Assembly: GCA_963737365.1 (NCBI GenBank)
Contig: CAVTSD010000001.1
Location: 124,001-188,000, forward strand
Direction of reading: 5' to 3'
DNA: 64,000 nucleotides
Source of the DNA: Roseiarcus sp963737365
Lineage (GTDB): Bacteria; Pseudomonadota; Alphaproteobacteria; Rhizobiales; Beijerinckiaceae
Positions 1-7,893 of the stretch are shown one piece after another. The number at the start of each line of letters is the position of its first letter. The first letter of the stretch is position 1. A program made the translations under genes and the position numbers. The notes beneath the pieces were generated by a model. It was not told where the DNA came from, searched no databases, and saw only the letters and a list, made by a program, of their open reading frames with translations.

Positions 1-523
1 CGCTATCGGCCGCCCTATGGACGCATTGAGGTTATCGAACCGAGGCAGTGCGTCTTTGTCGGGACAACGAACCAGTCGACCTACCTGAGCGATGAGACCG
101 GGGGCCGTCGCTTCTGGCCGGTCAAAGTCGGCCAGATTAATGTCGACGCACTCGCCGCGGACCGCGATCAACTTTTCGCTGAAGCCGTCGCCGCATATCG
201 CGCCGGGGACGAATGGTGGCCATCCCCGGAATTCGAACGAAAATACATCAAAACCGAACAAGAGGCTCGCTTCGAGGAAGACCCTTGGGAAAGTGAGATC
301 GAGTTCTTTCATTGAGCGTCGAGAACGCGTCCAAGTCTCAGAGATCGCCCGCGACAAACTGAAGATCGAAAGCGCGAAAGTCGGGACTGCGGTACAGCGT
401 CGCATCACGGCAATCTTGACCCGTCATGGCTACGAAAATGTCCGAGATTGGAAAGGCCGCGCTTGGATCAAGCGGCGCTATGCACCCGGCGGTAAACCAT
501 TGCCGTTGAACCATGACGCATGA
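1..523 (+). pseudogene. VapE-like primase/helicase, C-terminal part, frameshifted
   Basis: The gene enters from outside the window. Frame 1 reads through to a stop at 313-315 and contains the VapE-family C-terminal signature: an RIEVIEPRQCVFVGTTN stretch, then YLSDETGGRRFWPV. The protein then continues one base later in frame 2 from about 310, with an ERRERVQVSEIA stretch and a winged-helix-like tail, to a stop at 521-523. Members of this family (virulence-associated protein E, DUF5906-like) are phage and island P-loop helicases often fused to primases. A single-base frameshift splits the two segments, so the gene is broken unless the base is an assembly error. The phage genes downstream on the same strand fit a replication module. 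Confidence 0.75.
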
Positions 524-990
524 CGCATAGTGACGCATTTCTCAATAGATGGGTTTTTTCAAAAAACGATTGTGTAGAGAAATGACGTCAGGTGCGACAT
601 GCCGACATGGTCGGAGGCACCTGACCGCCTTGCCCAACCTTCCCGCTCTCGCGACACTCTGTTCGCCACGTCGCGCGCGAAGCTCTGCGATTTTGAGATC
701 GGATACGAAACCTTTGATCGTGGTGCAAGGGGCGGCTCGATCGACGCGACCTTCATTCTTCGCGTCTTACTAAGAAAGTTAGCGGTGCATTTGGCTAGCA
801 GAAGGGTCGAGTGTGTATGCCTGGCGATTATGCGAAGGGATTGAATCCCCCAGCGGCGCGTTATCGATTCTGATCGCACGACCAGCGGACTATGTATCCG
901 TAAGTGATTCCATACATACCGTTTTTATCAACGATTACAGTATTTTACTAAATCTTACATGTTGCATGTCGCGCGTATGTTGCTATTATA
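524..990. other. Intergenic region upstream of phage small-gene operon
   Basis: No convincing gene is seen in these 467 bases. A perfect arm pair GTTTTTT/AAAAAAC lies near 553-567. A possible promoter sits at the right end: TTGCAT at 962-967, a 16-base spacer and TATTAT at 984-989. Short open frames here have no recognisable features. Confidence 0.4.
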
Positions 991-1305
991 GTGCGACAGT
1001 TTTTCGCGCCTCATTCGGAGCCTCCACAATTGCCACTTGCATTAACAACAAGAGAAATTGACACGCTACGCGCAAGCCAAGTCGCGCTCGACAATTTCAA
1101 GAAGGCGAAAGCCAGCGGCGAGGCCGCCGAGATCGCCAAGGCGCGCCGGCGCCTGGAAGACGTCCAAGCGAAGCTCGAGACGTGTCGAGATCCAGCGGCA
1201 ACAGCGCTCGACCTCATGAAGCGCGTACTCAAGCAACCCGTCGACCCCGCCACCGGCGCGATGGTTAAGGCGAAGCCAATGAACCTACAAAGGGGATTTA
1301 GATGA
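991..1305 (+). CDS. Hypothetical small phage protein
   Basis: Charged 104-residue protein, Lys/Ala/Glu rich from about residue 25 to 75 and probably helical. I do not recognise the family. The upstream start is GTG at 991. Because a likely -10 box lies at 984-989, the true start may be the TTG at 1030, giving 91 residues beginning PLALTTREIDTL. The stop overlaps the ATG of the next gene by four bases (ATGA), which indicates translational coupling and supports both as real genes. Confidence 0.5.
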   Translation: MRQFFAPHSEPPQLPLALTTREIDTLRASQVALDNFKKAKASGEAAEIAKARRRLEDVQAKLETCRDPAATALDLMKRVLKQPVDPATGAMVKAKPMNLQRGFR

Positions 1306-1946
1306 ACGCCGTGGCCGAAGAGTCCGACGCGGTCGACGATTTGCTCGTCGAGCGAGAGCGCATCGCTAACGAGCTTCAGCGCCTTGGCATTGTCGATGCT
1401 CCCGTTGTGGCGGCGGAGGCTTTGGTTGCCGCGGTCGACCGCGACACAGCTGCTCTCGACTTAGCCGAACGTGAGGTTTGGCTCGCGTGGGCCGCTAAGC
1501 CAGATGGGAATGCGCCCGCGCCCAAAAAAGACGAGCGCCGCGCCCTAGCAATGCGCCGTGCCGAGGCGGCCGGGGATCTCGACAGCGCTCGCGTCGCTGC
1601 CGCCGCGATCGCCCCGCGGCGAACACAGCTCAATGCCGAGCTCAATCGGATCGGCCGCGAGTTGTTCCTGCGCAAAATCAGGCAAGCTGTCGATGAGGGA
1701 ATCCGGCTGAATGCCGAAGCGCACGCGATTGTCGAGCAGATCCGCGAGCCGCTCGCGCGCGTCGCCGCACTCAGGTCCGCACTAATTTCTTGCGTGAACA
1801 CGCAGGAGAACGCCGGCGCTCAAGGCGCCGCGCATGAGGCTCTTAAGGGGGCGGAGAGGCTCGACGCATTGCCGCTGCCGAACGTCAGCTTTGATGGCGG
1901 GACGCTCAACAGATACGTCGCCGAATGGATGGGTTTGCTTCGATGA
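1302..1946 (+). CDS. Hypothetical coiled-coil phage protein
   Basis: 214 residues, strongly Ala/Arg/Glu rich, with long predicted helices (for example residues 60-125) and no cysteine-rich or catalytic motif that I recognise. It overlaps the preceding gene by an ATGA junction and ends at another ATGA-like overlap at 1943-1946, so it sits inside a tight operon between VapE and terminase genes. It could be a scaffold or accessory replication protein, but nothing in the sequence decides this. Confidence 0.6.
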   Translation: MNAVAEESDAVDDLLVERERIANELQRLGIVDAPVVAAEALVAAVDRDTAALDLAEREVWLAWAAKPDGNAPAPKKDERRALAMRRAEAAGDLDSARVAAAAIAPRRTQLNAELNRIGRELFLRKIRQAVDEGIRLNAEAHAIVEQIREPLARVAALRSALISCVNTQENAGAQGAAHEALKGAERLDALPLPNVSFDGGTLNRYVAEWMGLLR

Positions 1947-2163
1947 ACAAGACCGATTTGCGATCAATGGGCTCGCCAAGCAGTTCGACCGGATCGATCG
2001 TTCGATCGCTGATGTTCAACGCAGGCTCGACGTGATCGAAAAATCACGCAGCGCATTGGCGCATCAGCCGCGGCAGCGCGCATTGACGTCATGGAGCGCC
2101 ACCGGGCTGGCAGTGGCCTTGGCCCACATGAGTTCGGCCGAGCTCGAGAAGCTCCGCCAATAG
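1894..2163 (+). CDS. Hypothetical small phage protein, start uncertain
   Basis: The well-formed part of this frame begins near 1942 and reads DEQDRFAINGLAKQFDRIDR, followed by a helical stretch to the stop at 2161-2163. The ATG at 1943, which overlaps the previous stop, is one base out of frame and ends after about 30 codons. In-frame ATGs exist only at 1834 and 1894, inside the previous gene. So either the start is at 1894 with a 53-base overlap, or a single-base error separates the ATG at 1943 from its true frame. The helical FDRIDRSIADVQRRLDVIE segment suggests a coiled coil. Function unknown. Confidence 0.45.
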   Translation: MAGRSTDTSPNGWVCFDEQDRFAINGLAKQFDRIDRSIADVQRRLDVIEKSRSALAHQPRQRALTSWSATGLAVALAHMSSAELEKLRQ

Positions 2164-2175
2164 GGAGAGAGTCAT

Positions 2176-2370
2176 ATGAAGATCCCGTATAACGTCAATC
2201 CAACGCCGAAGAATCCTCCCGTACGGCCCGTGACCGTCCCGCCGCGCGCGCCCGTTGCGCCGACACTTGTGGTGCAGCTTCCGCCGACGACCCCGACGCC
2301 TCCACGCACGCGTCAGATCCAGCCGATCCCGCACGGTTCGACAGACCGCGCCGTGCGTCCGCTCACTTGA
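2176..2370 (+). CDS. Hypothetical proline-rich small protein
   Basis: 64 residues with an extreme proline content through residues 8-50 (repeated PPVRP and PPTTPTPP type stretches). A good ribosome binding site, AGGGAGAGAG, precedes the ATG, and the gene follows the previous stop by 12 bases. Function unknown; small disordered proteins like this are common in phage structural or lysis clusters. Confidence 0.5.
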   Translation: MKIPYNVNPTPKNPPVRPVTVPPRAPVAPTLVVQLPPTTPTPPRTRQIQPIPHGSTDRAVRPLT

Positions 2371-2446
2371 CGCAACGCCCGTTCATTAATTTCGAACATT
2401 GATTTGCCGAAGCCCCTGATATCCGCCTCTTTATCCGACCAGAAAA

Positions 2447-2683
2447 ATGGAAAACGAAAAAACGCGTCAACGCCATAGTCGGCGCAAAAACGAATTTGAT
2501 TGGCGACCAGGGGAGCTTGTTGTCGGGCCAAAGCGGCGTGACTCTGCGCTCATCGTAGCGCTGAGCGCGCCAGACCTCGACGCCGTGAAGGCCTGGGTGG
2601 CGAGTGGATGCGAGGGGCTGCAACCGCGGCCCGATGGCGCGAGTGCGAAGGATATTCCGCCTGCCACTAGCGCGGCGGCCTGA
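2447..2683 (+). CDS. Hypothetical small protein
   Basis: 78 residues beginning MENEKTRQRHSRRKNEFDWR, with a very basic first third and an acidic/alanine-rich end. It lies in the right place and orientation for a phage operon, between the proline-rich protein and the terminase small subunit, but has no strong ribosome binding site and no recognised domain. It may be spurious. Confidence 0.3.
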   Translation: MENEKTRQRHSRRKNEFDWRPGELVVGPKRRDSALIVALSAPDLDAVKAWVASGCEGLQPRPDGASAKDIPPATSAAA

Positions 2684-2783
2684 TGGATTTGGCGGAAACA
2701 GGGCCCGCCGGACGCCTGGGGAACGCAGCCGGACCCCGTGCTGCGTTCCCTCTTTCTCGATCTTCGCACGCGGTGAGGCGGCC

Positions 2784-3398
2784 ATGACTAGGGGCATGCG
2801 CAGGGCGAAGCCCACGACATGCGCAATCTGCCGGCACCCCGAGCGCGCACGGATCGAGGCCTTGCGTGCATCAGGGGCATCTCTCGATTCGCTTGCTCGC
2901 AAGTTCAAGATCCACCGCGACGCGATTTGGCGCCATTGGAAAGATCACGTCTCGGCTGATTTGAAGACGAGCTATCTCGCTGGCCCGGCCGCGATCGCCG
3001 AGCTCAAGGAACGAGCGGCCGAGGAAGGCGGTTCGATCCTCGACTATCTTGGCATCCTCCGCAGCGTCTTAATGGGCGCAATCACGGCGAGCGCTGAAGC
3101 ACAATCAGCCTTTACATTGGCGACGTTGTCCGGCCGACTTGTTGAGGTCTTGAAGGAGATTGGGAAGCTCACCGGTGAGATTGAGCGCTTGAATCCTTCC
3201 ATCTCGATTACGAACAATCTTGCGATCATGTCGGATCCACGGATGATCGAGCTTCAATCTGGACTTTTGACGATCGCGCGCACGCATGCGGGCGCTCGCG
3301 GCGACATCATCGCGTTGCTGCGCGGGCTCGACTCCGAGCCCGGAGCGAATCGCGCGAAAATGCCCATGATCGAGTGTCAGGCCGTCGACGTTGCTTGA
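2784..3398 (+). CDS. Putative phage terminase small subunit / HTH DNA-binding protein
   Basis: About 204 residues from the ATG at 2784. The first 20 residues carry a CAICRHPER knuckle. Residues 25-50 form a helix-turn-helix-like unit (ALRASGASLDSLARKFKIHR, then DAIWRHWKDH), followed by a long helical region. Small terminase subunits bind packaging sites through such N-terminal HTH domains and precede the large subunit directly, as here: the stop at 3396-3398 overlaps the TTG start of the terminase at 3391. The frame stays open upstream to 2604, but that extension is arginine-rich and lacks support. The assignment rests on the motif and gene order. Confidence 0.6.
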   Translation: MTRGMRRAKPTTCAICRHPERARIEALRASGASLDSLARKFKIHRDAIWRHWKDHVSADLKTSYLAGPAAIAELKERAAEEGGSILDYLGILRSVLMGAITASAEAQSAFTLATLSGRLVEVLKEIGKLTGEIERLNPSISITNNLAIMSDPRMIELQSGLLTIARTHAGARGDIIALLRGLDSEPGANRAKMPMIECQAVDVA

Positions 3399-4839
3399 AG
3401 GACAATCTCCCTTCTCTGCCATGGCCGACGCGCTTGAAAGAGACTGGCAGGCCGTCGCACGGCCGGAGCAGCTTCCTCCGCCTGGCGGCTGGTCCATCTG
3501 GCTGATCCTTGCGGGCCGTGGGGCGGGTAAAACGCGCGCCGGTGCAGAATGGGTGCGGTCGCTCGCGGAGGCCGCTAGTGTGGCTCGCATTGCGCTCGTA
3601 GGGCCGACCGCCGCTGATGTACGGGACACGATGATCGAGGGCGAGAGCGGTTTGCTGGCGATCGCACCGGATTCGAACAGACCCACTTTTGAGCCCAGCA
3701 AGCGCCGCCTAACCTGGCCGAACGGGGTTCAGGCGACTCTCTTTTCCAGCGAAGAGCCGGAACGCCTTCGGGGACCTCAATTCGGAGCCGCCTGGACCGA
3801 TGAGATGTGCGCGTTCCGCAATCTGAAGGACACCTGGTCTAACCTCCAATTTGGCCTTCGCCTCGGAAAGCATCCACGCCAAGTCGTGACGACGACTCCG
3901 AAGCCGATCAAACTCCTCAAGGAGCTGGTGAAGCGTGACGGCCAGGATGTGCGGGTGACACGCGGCTCGACCTATGACAACCGCGACAATCTCGCACCGA
4001 CGTTCTTCTCTCAAATTGTGCGCCAGTATGAAAAAACGAGGCTTGGTCGACAGGAACTCATGGCAGAGATCCTTGAAGATACGCCCGGGGCCCTCTGGTC
4101 GCGTGAGCTGCTCGAGGAAGGGCGGCGAGAAAAGGTGCCGCCGATGCGCCGGATCGTGGTTGCTATCGATCCTGCTGTTTCGGTCAGCGAAAATTCGGAT
4201 GAAACCGGAATTATCGTTGCTGGCCTCGGTGCCGACGGTCATGGGTATGTGCTCGAGGACGCCAGCGGCAAATTCTCGCCGATCGAATGGGCGCGCCGAG
4301 CAGTCGCCCTGTACCACAAACACTGCGCCGATAGGATCGTTGCAGAAGCCAATCAGGGCGGCGCGATGGTCGAGACAACTATCCGCACCGTTGATCAAAA
4401 CGTTAGTTTCAAGGGCGTACACGCGAGCCGTGGGAAGGTCACACGAGCCGAACCGATCGCGGCGTTAGCCGAGCAATTTCGAGTCCATCTCGTTGGTGCC
4501 TTTCCAGAGCTCGAGGACCAGCTTTGTAGCTTTGAAGCGGGTCTTCCTGGCTCTCCGGACCGCTTGGACGCGATGGTTTGGGCGCTCACCGAGTTAATGG
4601 TCGATCGGCCGTCCACCACCGGATTTCTTGACTACATGGCGGATCTTGTTGGCGTGAGCGCCCGCACTGAACCAAGCGGGCGGATGATTCGGATGTTGGC
4701 GCCAGCCGGCGTGGGCGCGGCCCGACTGCTGTCTGGACGCGACGTTGCGATTCCATGCGATCGCATCGTGGAGATGACGGAAGAGGATGCCATCCCGCTC
4801 TACAGCGGAGGTTGGGTTCGCTGCCCGCGCGGCCTTTAA
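3391..4839 (+). CDS. terL: Phage terminase large subunit
   Basis: 482 residues counted from the TTG at 3391; the ATG at 3421 is an alternative. It is the packaging motor ATPase and nuclease that cuts and translocates phage DNA. Walker A is AGRGAGKT at residues 41-48. Walker B is the AAWTDEMC stretch near 132-139. A coupling TTTPKP motif lies near 168. The RNase H-like nuclease begins at VVAIDPAVS (first acidic residue), with later acidic residues in EANQGG and SPDRLDAMVWAL. Length and motifs match gene-transfer-agent or lambdoid-type large subunits (Terminase_6). No portal, protease or capsid gene follows, so the packaging module is orphaned. Confidence 0.9.
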   Translation: MLEGQSPFSAMADALERDWQAVARPEQLPPPGGWSIWLILAGRGAGKTRAGAEWVRSLAEAASVARIALVGPTAADVRDTMIEGESGLLAIAPDSNRPTFEPSKRRLTWPNGVQATLFSSEEPERLRGPQFGAAWTDEMCAFRNLKDTWSNLQFGLRLGKHPRQVVTTTPKPIKLLKELVKRDGQDVRVTRGSTYDNRDNLAPTFFSQIVRQYEKTRLGRQELMAEILEDTPGALWSRELLEEGRREKVPPMRRIVVAIDPAVSVSENSDETGIIVAGLGADGHGYVLEDASGKFSPIEWARRAVALYHKHCADRIVAEANQGGAMVETTIRTVDQNVSFKGVHASRGKVTRAEPIAALAEQFRVHLVGAFPELEDQLCSFEAGLPGSPDRLDAMVWALTELMVDRPSTTGFLDYMADLVGVSARTEPSGRMIRMLAPAGVGAARLLSGRDVAIPCDRIVEMTEEDAIPLYSGGWVRCPRGL

Positions 4840-4938
4840 GCGCAAGTTTCGGGGGCCGCGCTCCTCAATTCCCTCTTGGTCGGAAAAATCTGACCTTCAG
4901 ATCGGAATAATCTCACAGTGTAGTAAAAATCATCTCAA

Positions 4939-4966
4939 TTGATTTATTGTCTTACTTTCGTATAAT
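4939..4966 (+). promoter_or_regulatory. Sigma70-type promoter
   Basis: TTGATT at 4939-4944 and a perfect TATAAT at 4961-4966 are separated by 16 bases in a locally AT-rich stretch. The only downstream gene within reach is the small CDS at 5000. Confidence 0.6.
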
Positions 4967-4999
4967 TGGCTTGTATTAAACAATTCTAGGAAAACCCCG

Positions 5000-5308
5000 A
5001 TGAACAAACATATCTGCTCCGAGCTGATATCTTTGAGTGCGGAACTCGCTCAGTGTGACAAGCTCTTCAGCGCCTGCCGAGATACGGACGATGAACGTGC
5101 TTCGTCGCTGTACGAAGAGCACTGGTCTCTTAGGGAGAGAATTGATCGGCTCCCGGCGCGGACTCTCGAGGAACTAAAAGCGAAAGCCGCGGCCGCCACA
5201 CTCGCTCTGAAATGGGATCCGGACGCGTCTAGCGTAGGCGCCGCTCGTTTGTCGACCTTTGTAAATCGATCAATCAGGATATTGCAGCACTGCCGGCAAC
5301 CTGAATGA
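5000..5308 (+). CDS. Hypothetical small protein
   Basis: 102 residues, ATG start, with helical heptad-like content (CSELISLSAELAQCDKLFSA; SLRERIDRLPARTLEELKAK). It has its own promoter at 4939-4966 and a terminator-like hairpin just after the stop, so it looks like a monocistronic transcript separate from the terminase operon. No family recognised. Confidence 0.55.
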   Translation: MNKHICSELISLSAELAQCDKLFSACRDTDDERASSLYEEHWSLRERIDRLPARTLEELKAKAAAATLALKWDPDASSVGAARLSTFVNRSIRILQHCRQPE

Positions 5309-5330
5309 CGTGCTTCGCTGCCACGGAGAA

Positions 5331-5356
5331 GGGTCGCTTTCGGGCGGCCCTTTTTT
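5331..5356 (+). terminator. Rho-independent terminator
   Basis: A 7-bp stem GGGTCGC/GCGGCCC (one G-U pair) is followed directly by six Ts. It closes the small gene at 5000-5308. Confidence 0.65.
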
Positions 5357-5370
5357 CGAGCAGGCGGCGG

Positions 5371-5610
5371 TTACTGCTTGCGCAGTCTTACGCCCGGCCG
5401 ATCTCCGTTCGTGAATTCTACGCCTGCGGATTCAAGCGCTCGCCGCACGGCCGCATGCGCATCCTCGGAAACTGAAACCTTCCGATCGCTCTCGACTCGT
5501 TTGACCGTCGGCACGGATAAGCCGGTTGCCTTCGCGATGTCCTCTTGGGACAAGCCCGCAAGATGACGCGCGGCTCGAATTTGTGCGGATGAAATCAAAG
5601 GTATTGACAC
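5371..5610 (-). CDS. XRE-family helix-turn-helix repressor
   Basis: 79 residues. The HTH is AARHLAGLSQEDIAKATGLS followed by VPTVKRVES (residues 12-40), a Cro/cI-type fold. GTG is the start codon at 5608-5610. It is divergent from the gene at 5672, with an inverted repeat AGGTATCA/TGATACCT in between that overlaps the start region, so autoregulation and control of the divergent gene are likely. The length is typical of single-domain phage or island repressors. Confidence 0.85.
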   Translation of the reverse strand: MSIPLISSAQIRAARHLAGLSQEDIAKATGLSVPTVKRVESDRKVSVSEDAHAAVRRALESAGVEFTNGDRPGVRLRKQ

Positions 5611-5612
5611 CT

Positions 5613-5647
5613 AGGTATCAAACGACATAGTGATACCTTCGTATCAC
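5613..5647. promoter_or_regulatory. Operator for the XRE repressor
   Basis: AGGTATCA at 5613-5620 and TGATACCT at 5631-5638 form a perfect 8-bp inverted repeat with a 10-base spacer. A third half-site-like CGTATCAC lies at 5640-5647. The repeat sits between the divergent XRE gene and the gene at 5672. Confidence 0.6.
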
Positions 5648-5671
5648 ATACCGCTCATAGGAGCAACCCAG

Positions 5672-6157
5672 ATGCCCAACGCCACCGTGCGGGCAAACGC
5701 CCGAACTTTGCCTAAACCGACCAGACCAATTGCAGCGAAGAGAAAGGTCCGCGCCACCGTGCTCGCGAAAACGGTCGACGACCATCCTGTCGCCCGACTT
5801 TCTTTTGTCCGGACCCTCGCCCGAATACCCGGAGGCGCTTCGCGTGGCCGCTGTTTTTGGAGCATCAAGCCAAGCGGCGATTACATAGCCGACGATGTCA
5901 GAGGGACGAACGCTGCGCTTGAATATCTGGCATATGAAGCGAGTCCTCTTTCCAGCGGTATCCTTCAATTGGCCGTAGCAGATATACCGGATAAAATGGG
6001 CACGGCGGAAATAGCCTTCCTCGTGACGGTGGCTCGCGCGGCGGTCGCCGGCGTCAAGGGCGGCTTTGACCTGACACCGCATACGTATGCAGCGTTGGAG
6101 CAGAAGATATCCGAGGTGGAGCGGGCGATGAACGCCGCACCTAAGGTTGCCGCCTGA
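5672..6157 (+). CDS. Hypothetical protein under XRE control
   Basis: 161 residues from the ATG at 5672, chosen because GGAG lies a few bases upstream; the frame is open back to a GTG at 5630. The first 40 residues are basic and proline-rich (NARTLPKPTRPIAAKRKV), the rest is a compact alpha/beta-like domain with no motif I know. It is followed by a terminator hairpin. Its divergent arrangement with the XRE repressor and operator suggests tight control, for example an antirepressor or toxin-like role, but nothing proves it. Confidence 0.55.
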   Translation: MPNATVRANARTLPKPTRPIAAKRKVRATVLAKTVDDHPVARLSFVRTLARIPGGASRGRCFWSIKPSGDYIADDVRGTNAALEYLAYEASPLSSGILQLAVADIPDKMGTAEIAFLVTVARAAVAGVKGGFDLTPHTYAALEQKISEVERAMNAAPKVAA

Positions 6158-6184
6158 ACGAGAATCGGTTCCCTGCCACGGTGG

Positions 6185-6210
6185 AGGGCGGCCTTTGGGC
6201 CGCCCTTCCT
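6185..6210 (+). terminator. Terminator hairpin
   Basis: A perfect 9-bp stem AGGGCGGCC/GGGCCGCCCT-type pair with a TTT loop, 6185-6206, followed by a weak T-containing tail. It separates the gene ending at 6157 from the convergent gene ending at 6278. Confidence 0.6.
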
Positions 6211-6277
6211 ATTTGCCGCGCATCGCGCATCCGCGCGACGTTTTGCTAACCGATCCGCAGGGCGCGCCAATTTGGGT

Positions 6278-6592
6278 TCAGCGCTCTCCCGAGATTCGTT
6301 GGACAATCCGTATCATTTGCAACATCAATCTGGAACGTGCAGGATCTCGCTGAACGATCATCTGGATCTCGCTCAAAAGTTCCGCATGGAGCGCCGCATT
6401 TTCACGCTCATTCGGATTTAATTGCTCAATTGCGTCGGCTATTGCCTTTGTCATCTTGCTGTTATTATTTATCTTTTGCCTCTGAACACGCCACACGTGC
6501 ATCCGCGTGCACCCCGCCACTTTAGCGATCTGACCTCGCGAGAATCCCGAGGCAATTGCGGCTGTGATCAACTCGGCGGCTGACTTAGGCAA
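6278..6592 (-). CDS. Putative helix-turn-helix DNA-binding protein
   Basis: 104 residues from a TTG at 6590-6592. The frame is open to an ATG at 6658, but that start would overlap the divergent gene and its promoter. The HTH is TAAIASGFSRGQIAKVAGC followed by TRMHVWRVQRQ, a form seen in homeodomain-like regulators. The rest is helical and acidic. It is divergently transcribed from the glycosylase operon that begins at 6648, so it is a candidate regulator of that cassette. The regulatory link is inferred from position only. Confidence 0.55.
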   Translation of the reverse strand: MPKSAAELITAAIASGFSRGQIAKVAGCTRMHVWRVQRQKINNNSKMTKAIADAIEQLNPNERENAALHAELLSEIQMIVQRDPARSRLMLQMIRIVQRISGER

Positions 6593-6595
6593 CGC

Positions 6596-6623
6596 TTGAT
6601 CCGTCCGTCTCAAAATGTATTTT
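6596..6623 (+). promoter_or_regulatory. Possible promoter of the QueC/OGG cassette
   Basis: TTGATC at 6596-6601 and TATTTT at 6618-6623 with a 16-base spacer lie 25 bases before the ATG at 6648. GAGGG, a ribosome binding site, lies at about 6637-6641. The match is moderate. Confidence 0.35.
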
Positions 6624-6647
6624 ATGATACAATCTAGAGGGCAAAAA

Positions 6648-7469
6648 ATGCAACGCATCGGGGCAGCGGTCGGCGAGGAAATCCGGTTCGTGGATATTCC
6701 CGCTCAGGATGAAGAGGTGCTGCCCGGCGTCCGGTGGGGGGATGCGAGCCTTATCTTGACTCCCGCGTGGATCGCCAAGCACGCCCACATGCGCCGGCTG
6801 CGCGGCGAGTACGACAATCTATTCAGTCCGAAACGCAACGCACTTGTGGAGGACGTCGTGTTCTGCCTGCTCGGGGGCTTCGGGATAAAGGCCGAAGTAG
6901 CGAGCGCGGCGTATCGGGCCCTCCGTACAGCTGGGCTTTTCGAAATCCGAATGACCGCCGCTGAAATCCTCGTCGAGCTGAAGAAACCCCTGAGCGTCGG
7001 CAAGAGGAAGGTTCGATATAGATTTCCCGGAGCGCGGGCCCGTTACATCGAAGCGGCGCTGATTTACCTGGAACGCAACACGCCTCCTTCAACGGCGCTC
7101 CAACTCAGGGATTTCCTTCTTTGCGTGCCCGGGATCGGACTCAAGACTGCGTCTTATGTTGTCCGCAACCATCTGGCCTCGAACGACGTCGCCATTCTAG
7201 ACGTTCATGTGATCAGGGCGGGGCAGATCGCATGCATGTTTCCCGAGAGAATCCGGCTGCCCACTGACTACGCCAGGGTTGAGGCGATCTTCCTGCAATT
7301 CGCCGCCACGGCCCGAATTCCGGCAGCCTGCCTGGATCTGACCATATGGGAGATCATGCGGCGACTGTCGCAGAGCCAAAAACTGTGCGCAGAGCGGTTG
7401 AATAGGCAACAGTTGCTTGCCGGTGGACCACCCCCGACGTACGTAGATAGGGTTCTTTGGCAATCCTGA
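6648..7469 (+). CDS. OGG/endonuclease III-like DNA glycosylase
   Basis: 273 residues from the ATG at 6648, preceded by GAGGG. The helix-hairpin-helix glycosylase core is clear: LLCVPGIGLKTASYVVRNHL carries the catalytic lysine (Lys166 in this start) and ILDVHVIRAG carries the catalytic aspartate (Asp185). The 19-residue Lys-Asp spacing equals that of human OGG1 (249/268). The family excises 8-oxoguanine or related bases and nicks the strand. No C-terminal iron-sulfur cysteine cluster is seen, so it is closer to OGG than to Nth. It opens a tight four-gene operon with a QueC-like enzyme. OGG-like proteins occur as accessory proteins of type IV CBASS, so a defence role is more likely than housekeeping repair. 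Confidence 0.8.
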   Translation: MQRIGAAVGEEIRFVDIPAQDEEVLPGVRWGDASLILTPAWIAKHAHMRRLRGEYDNLFSPKRNALVEDVVFCLLGGFGIKAEVASAAYRALRTAGLFEIRMTAAEILVELKKPLSVGKRKVRYRFPGARARYIEAALIYLERNTPPSTALQLRDFLLCVPGIGLKTASYVVRNHLASNDVAILDVHVIRAGQIACMFPERIRLPTDYARVEAIFLQFAATARIPAACLDLTIWEIMRRLSQSQKLCAERLNRQQLLAGGPPPTYVDRVLWQS

Positions 7470-7480
7470 AGGAATTGATC

Positions 7481-7891
7481 ATGAACGGAGGGGGCGGCAA
7501 CTACGATCCCGACTTCGACGACAACCGCAACCCTGCGGCTAGCAGCACTTCGCCGAAGCAGCCGGCAACCCAGAGCCCGCAACAGCCGGCGGCGGGAGGC
7601 GGTGCCCCTCGTGGTCAGGATCCTTGCGACATTCGAGAGCAGGCCGTCTTGCGTTCCCCCATTCCTGCGGCCATAGCCAAAGTGTCCGTGGGCGATCCGG
7701 TGACTATCCGTTCGGTGAACATCGGCGGAGCCGACGTACTTGTCGCCGAGGCCAACGGCGCAAGGCTTGGGGTGGTCGACGCGCCTAACGAAGCGGCGCT
7801 TCTCGAGTGCATGAAGGCCGGAAACTCCTACGGCGGGACCATTGCTCAGAAGCAGGGCGGCGCGATATCCGTCGCGATCCGGCGAGTTTAG
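7481..7891 (+). CDS. Small protein with glycine-rich N-terminus and HIRAN-like C-terminal domain
   Basis: 136 residues. The ATG at 7481 is chosen because AAGGA lies 7 bases upstream; the frame is open to 7457. The protein begins MNGGGGNYDPDFDD, then has a disordered Pro/Gln/Gly linker to about residue 50. The C-terminal domain (about 58-136) is compact and beta-rich: VGDPVTIRSVNIGGADVLV, then LGVVDAPNEAALL, then YGGTI. This looks like a HIRAN-type fold, but I cannot confirm it. It lies 11 bases after the glycosylase and 2 bases before the kinase fusion. The exposed glycine run resembles protein tails that receive conjugates, and the QueC-like partner in the operon makes this idea testable. 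Function unknown. Confidence 0.65.
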   Translation: MNGGGGNYDPDFDDNRNPAASSTSPKQPATQSPQQPAAGGGAPRGQDPCDIREQAVLRSPIPAAIAKVSVGDPVTIRSVNIGGADVLVAEANGARLGVVDAPNEAALLECMKAGNSYGGTIAQKQGGAISVAIRRV

Positions 7892-7893
7892 GG

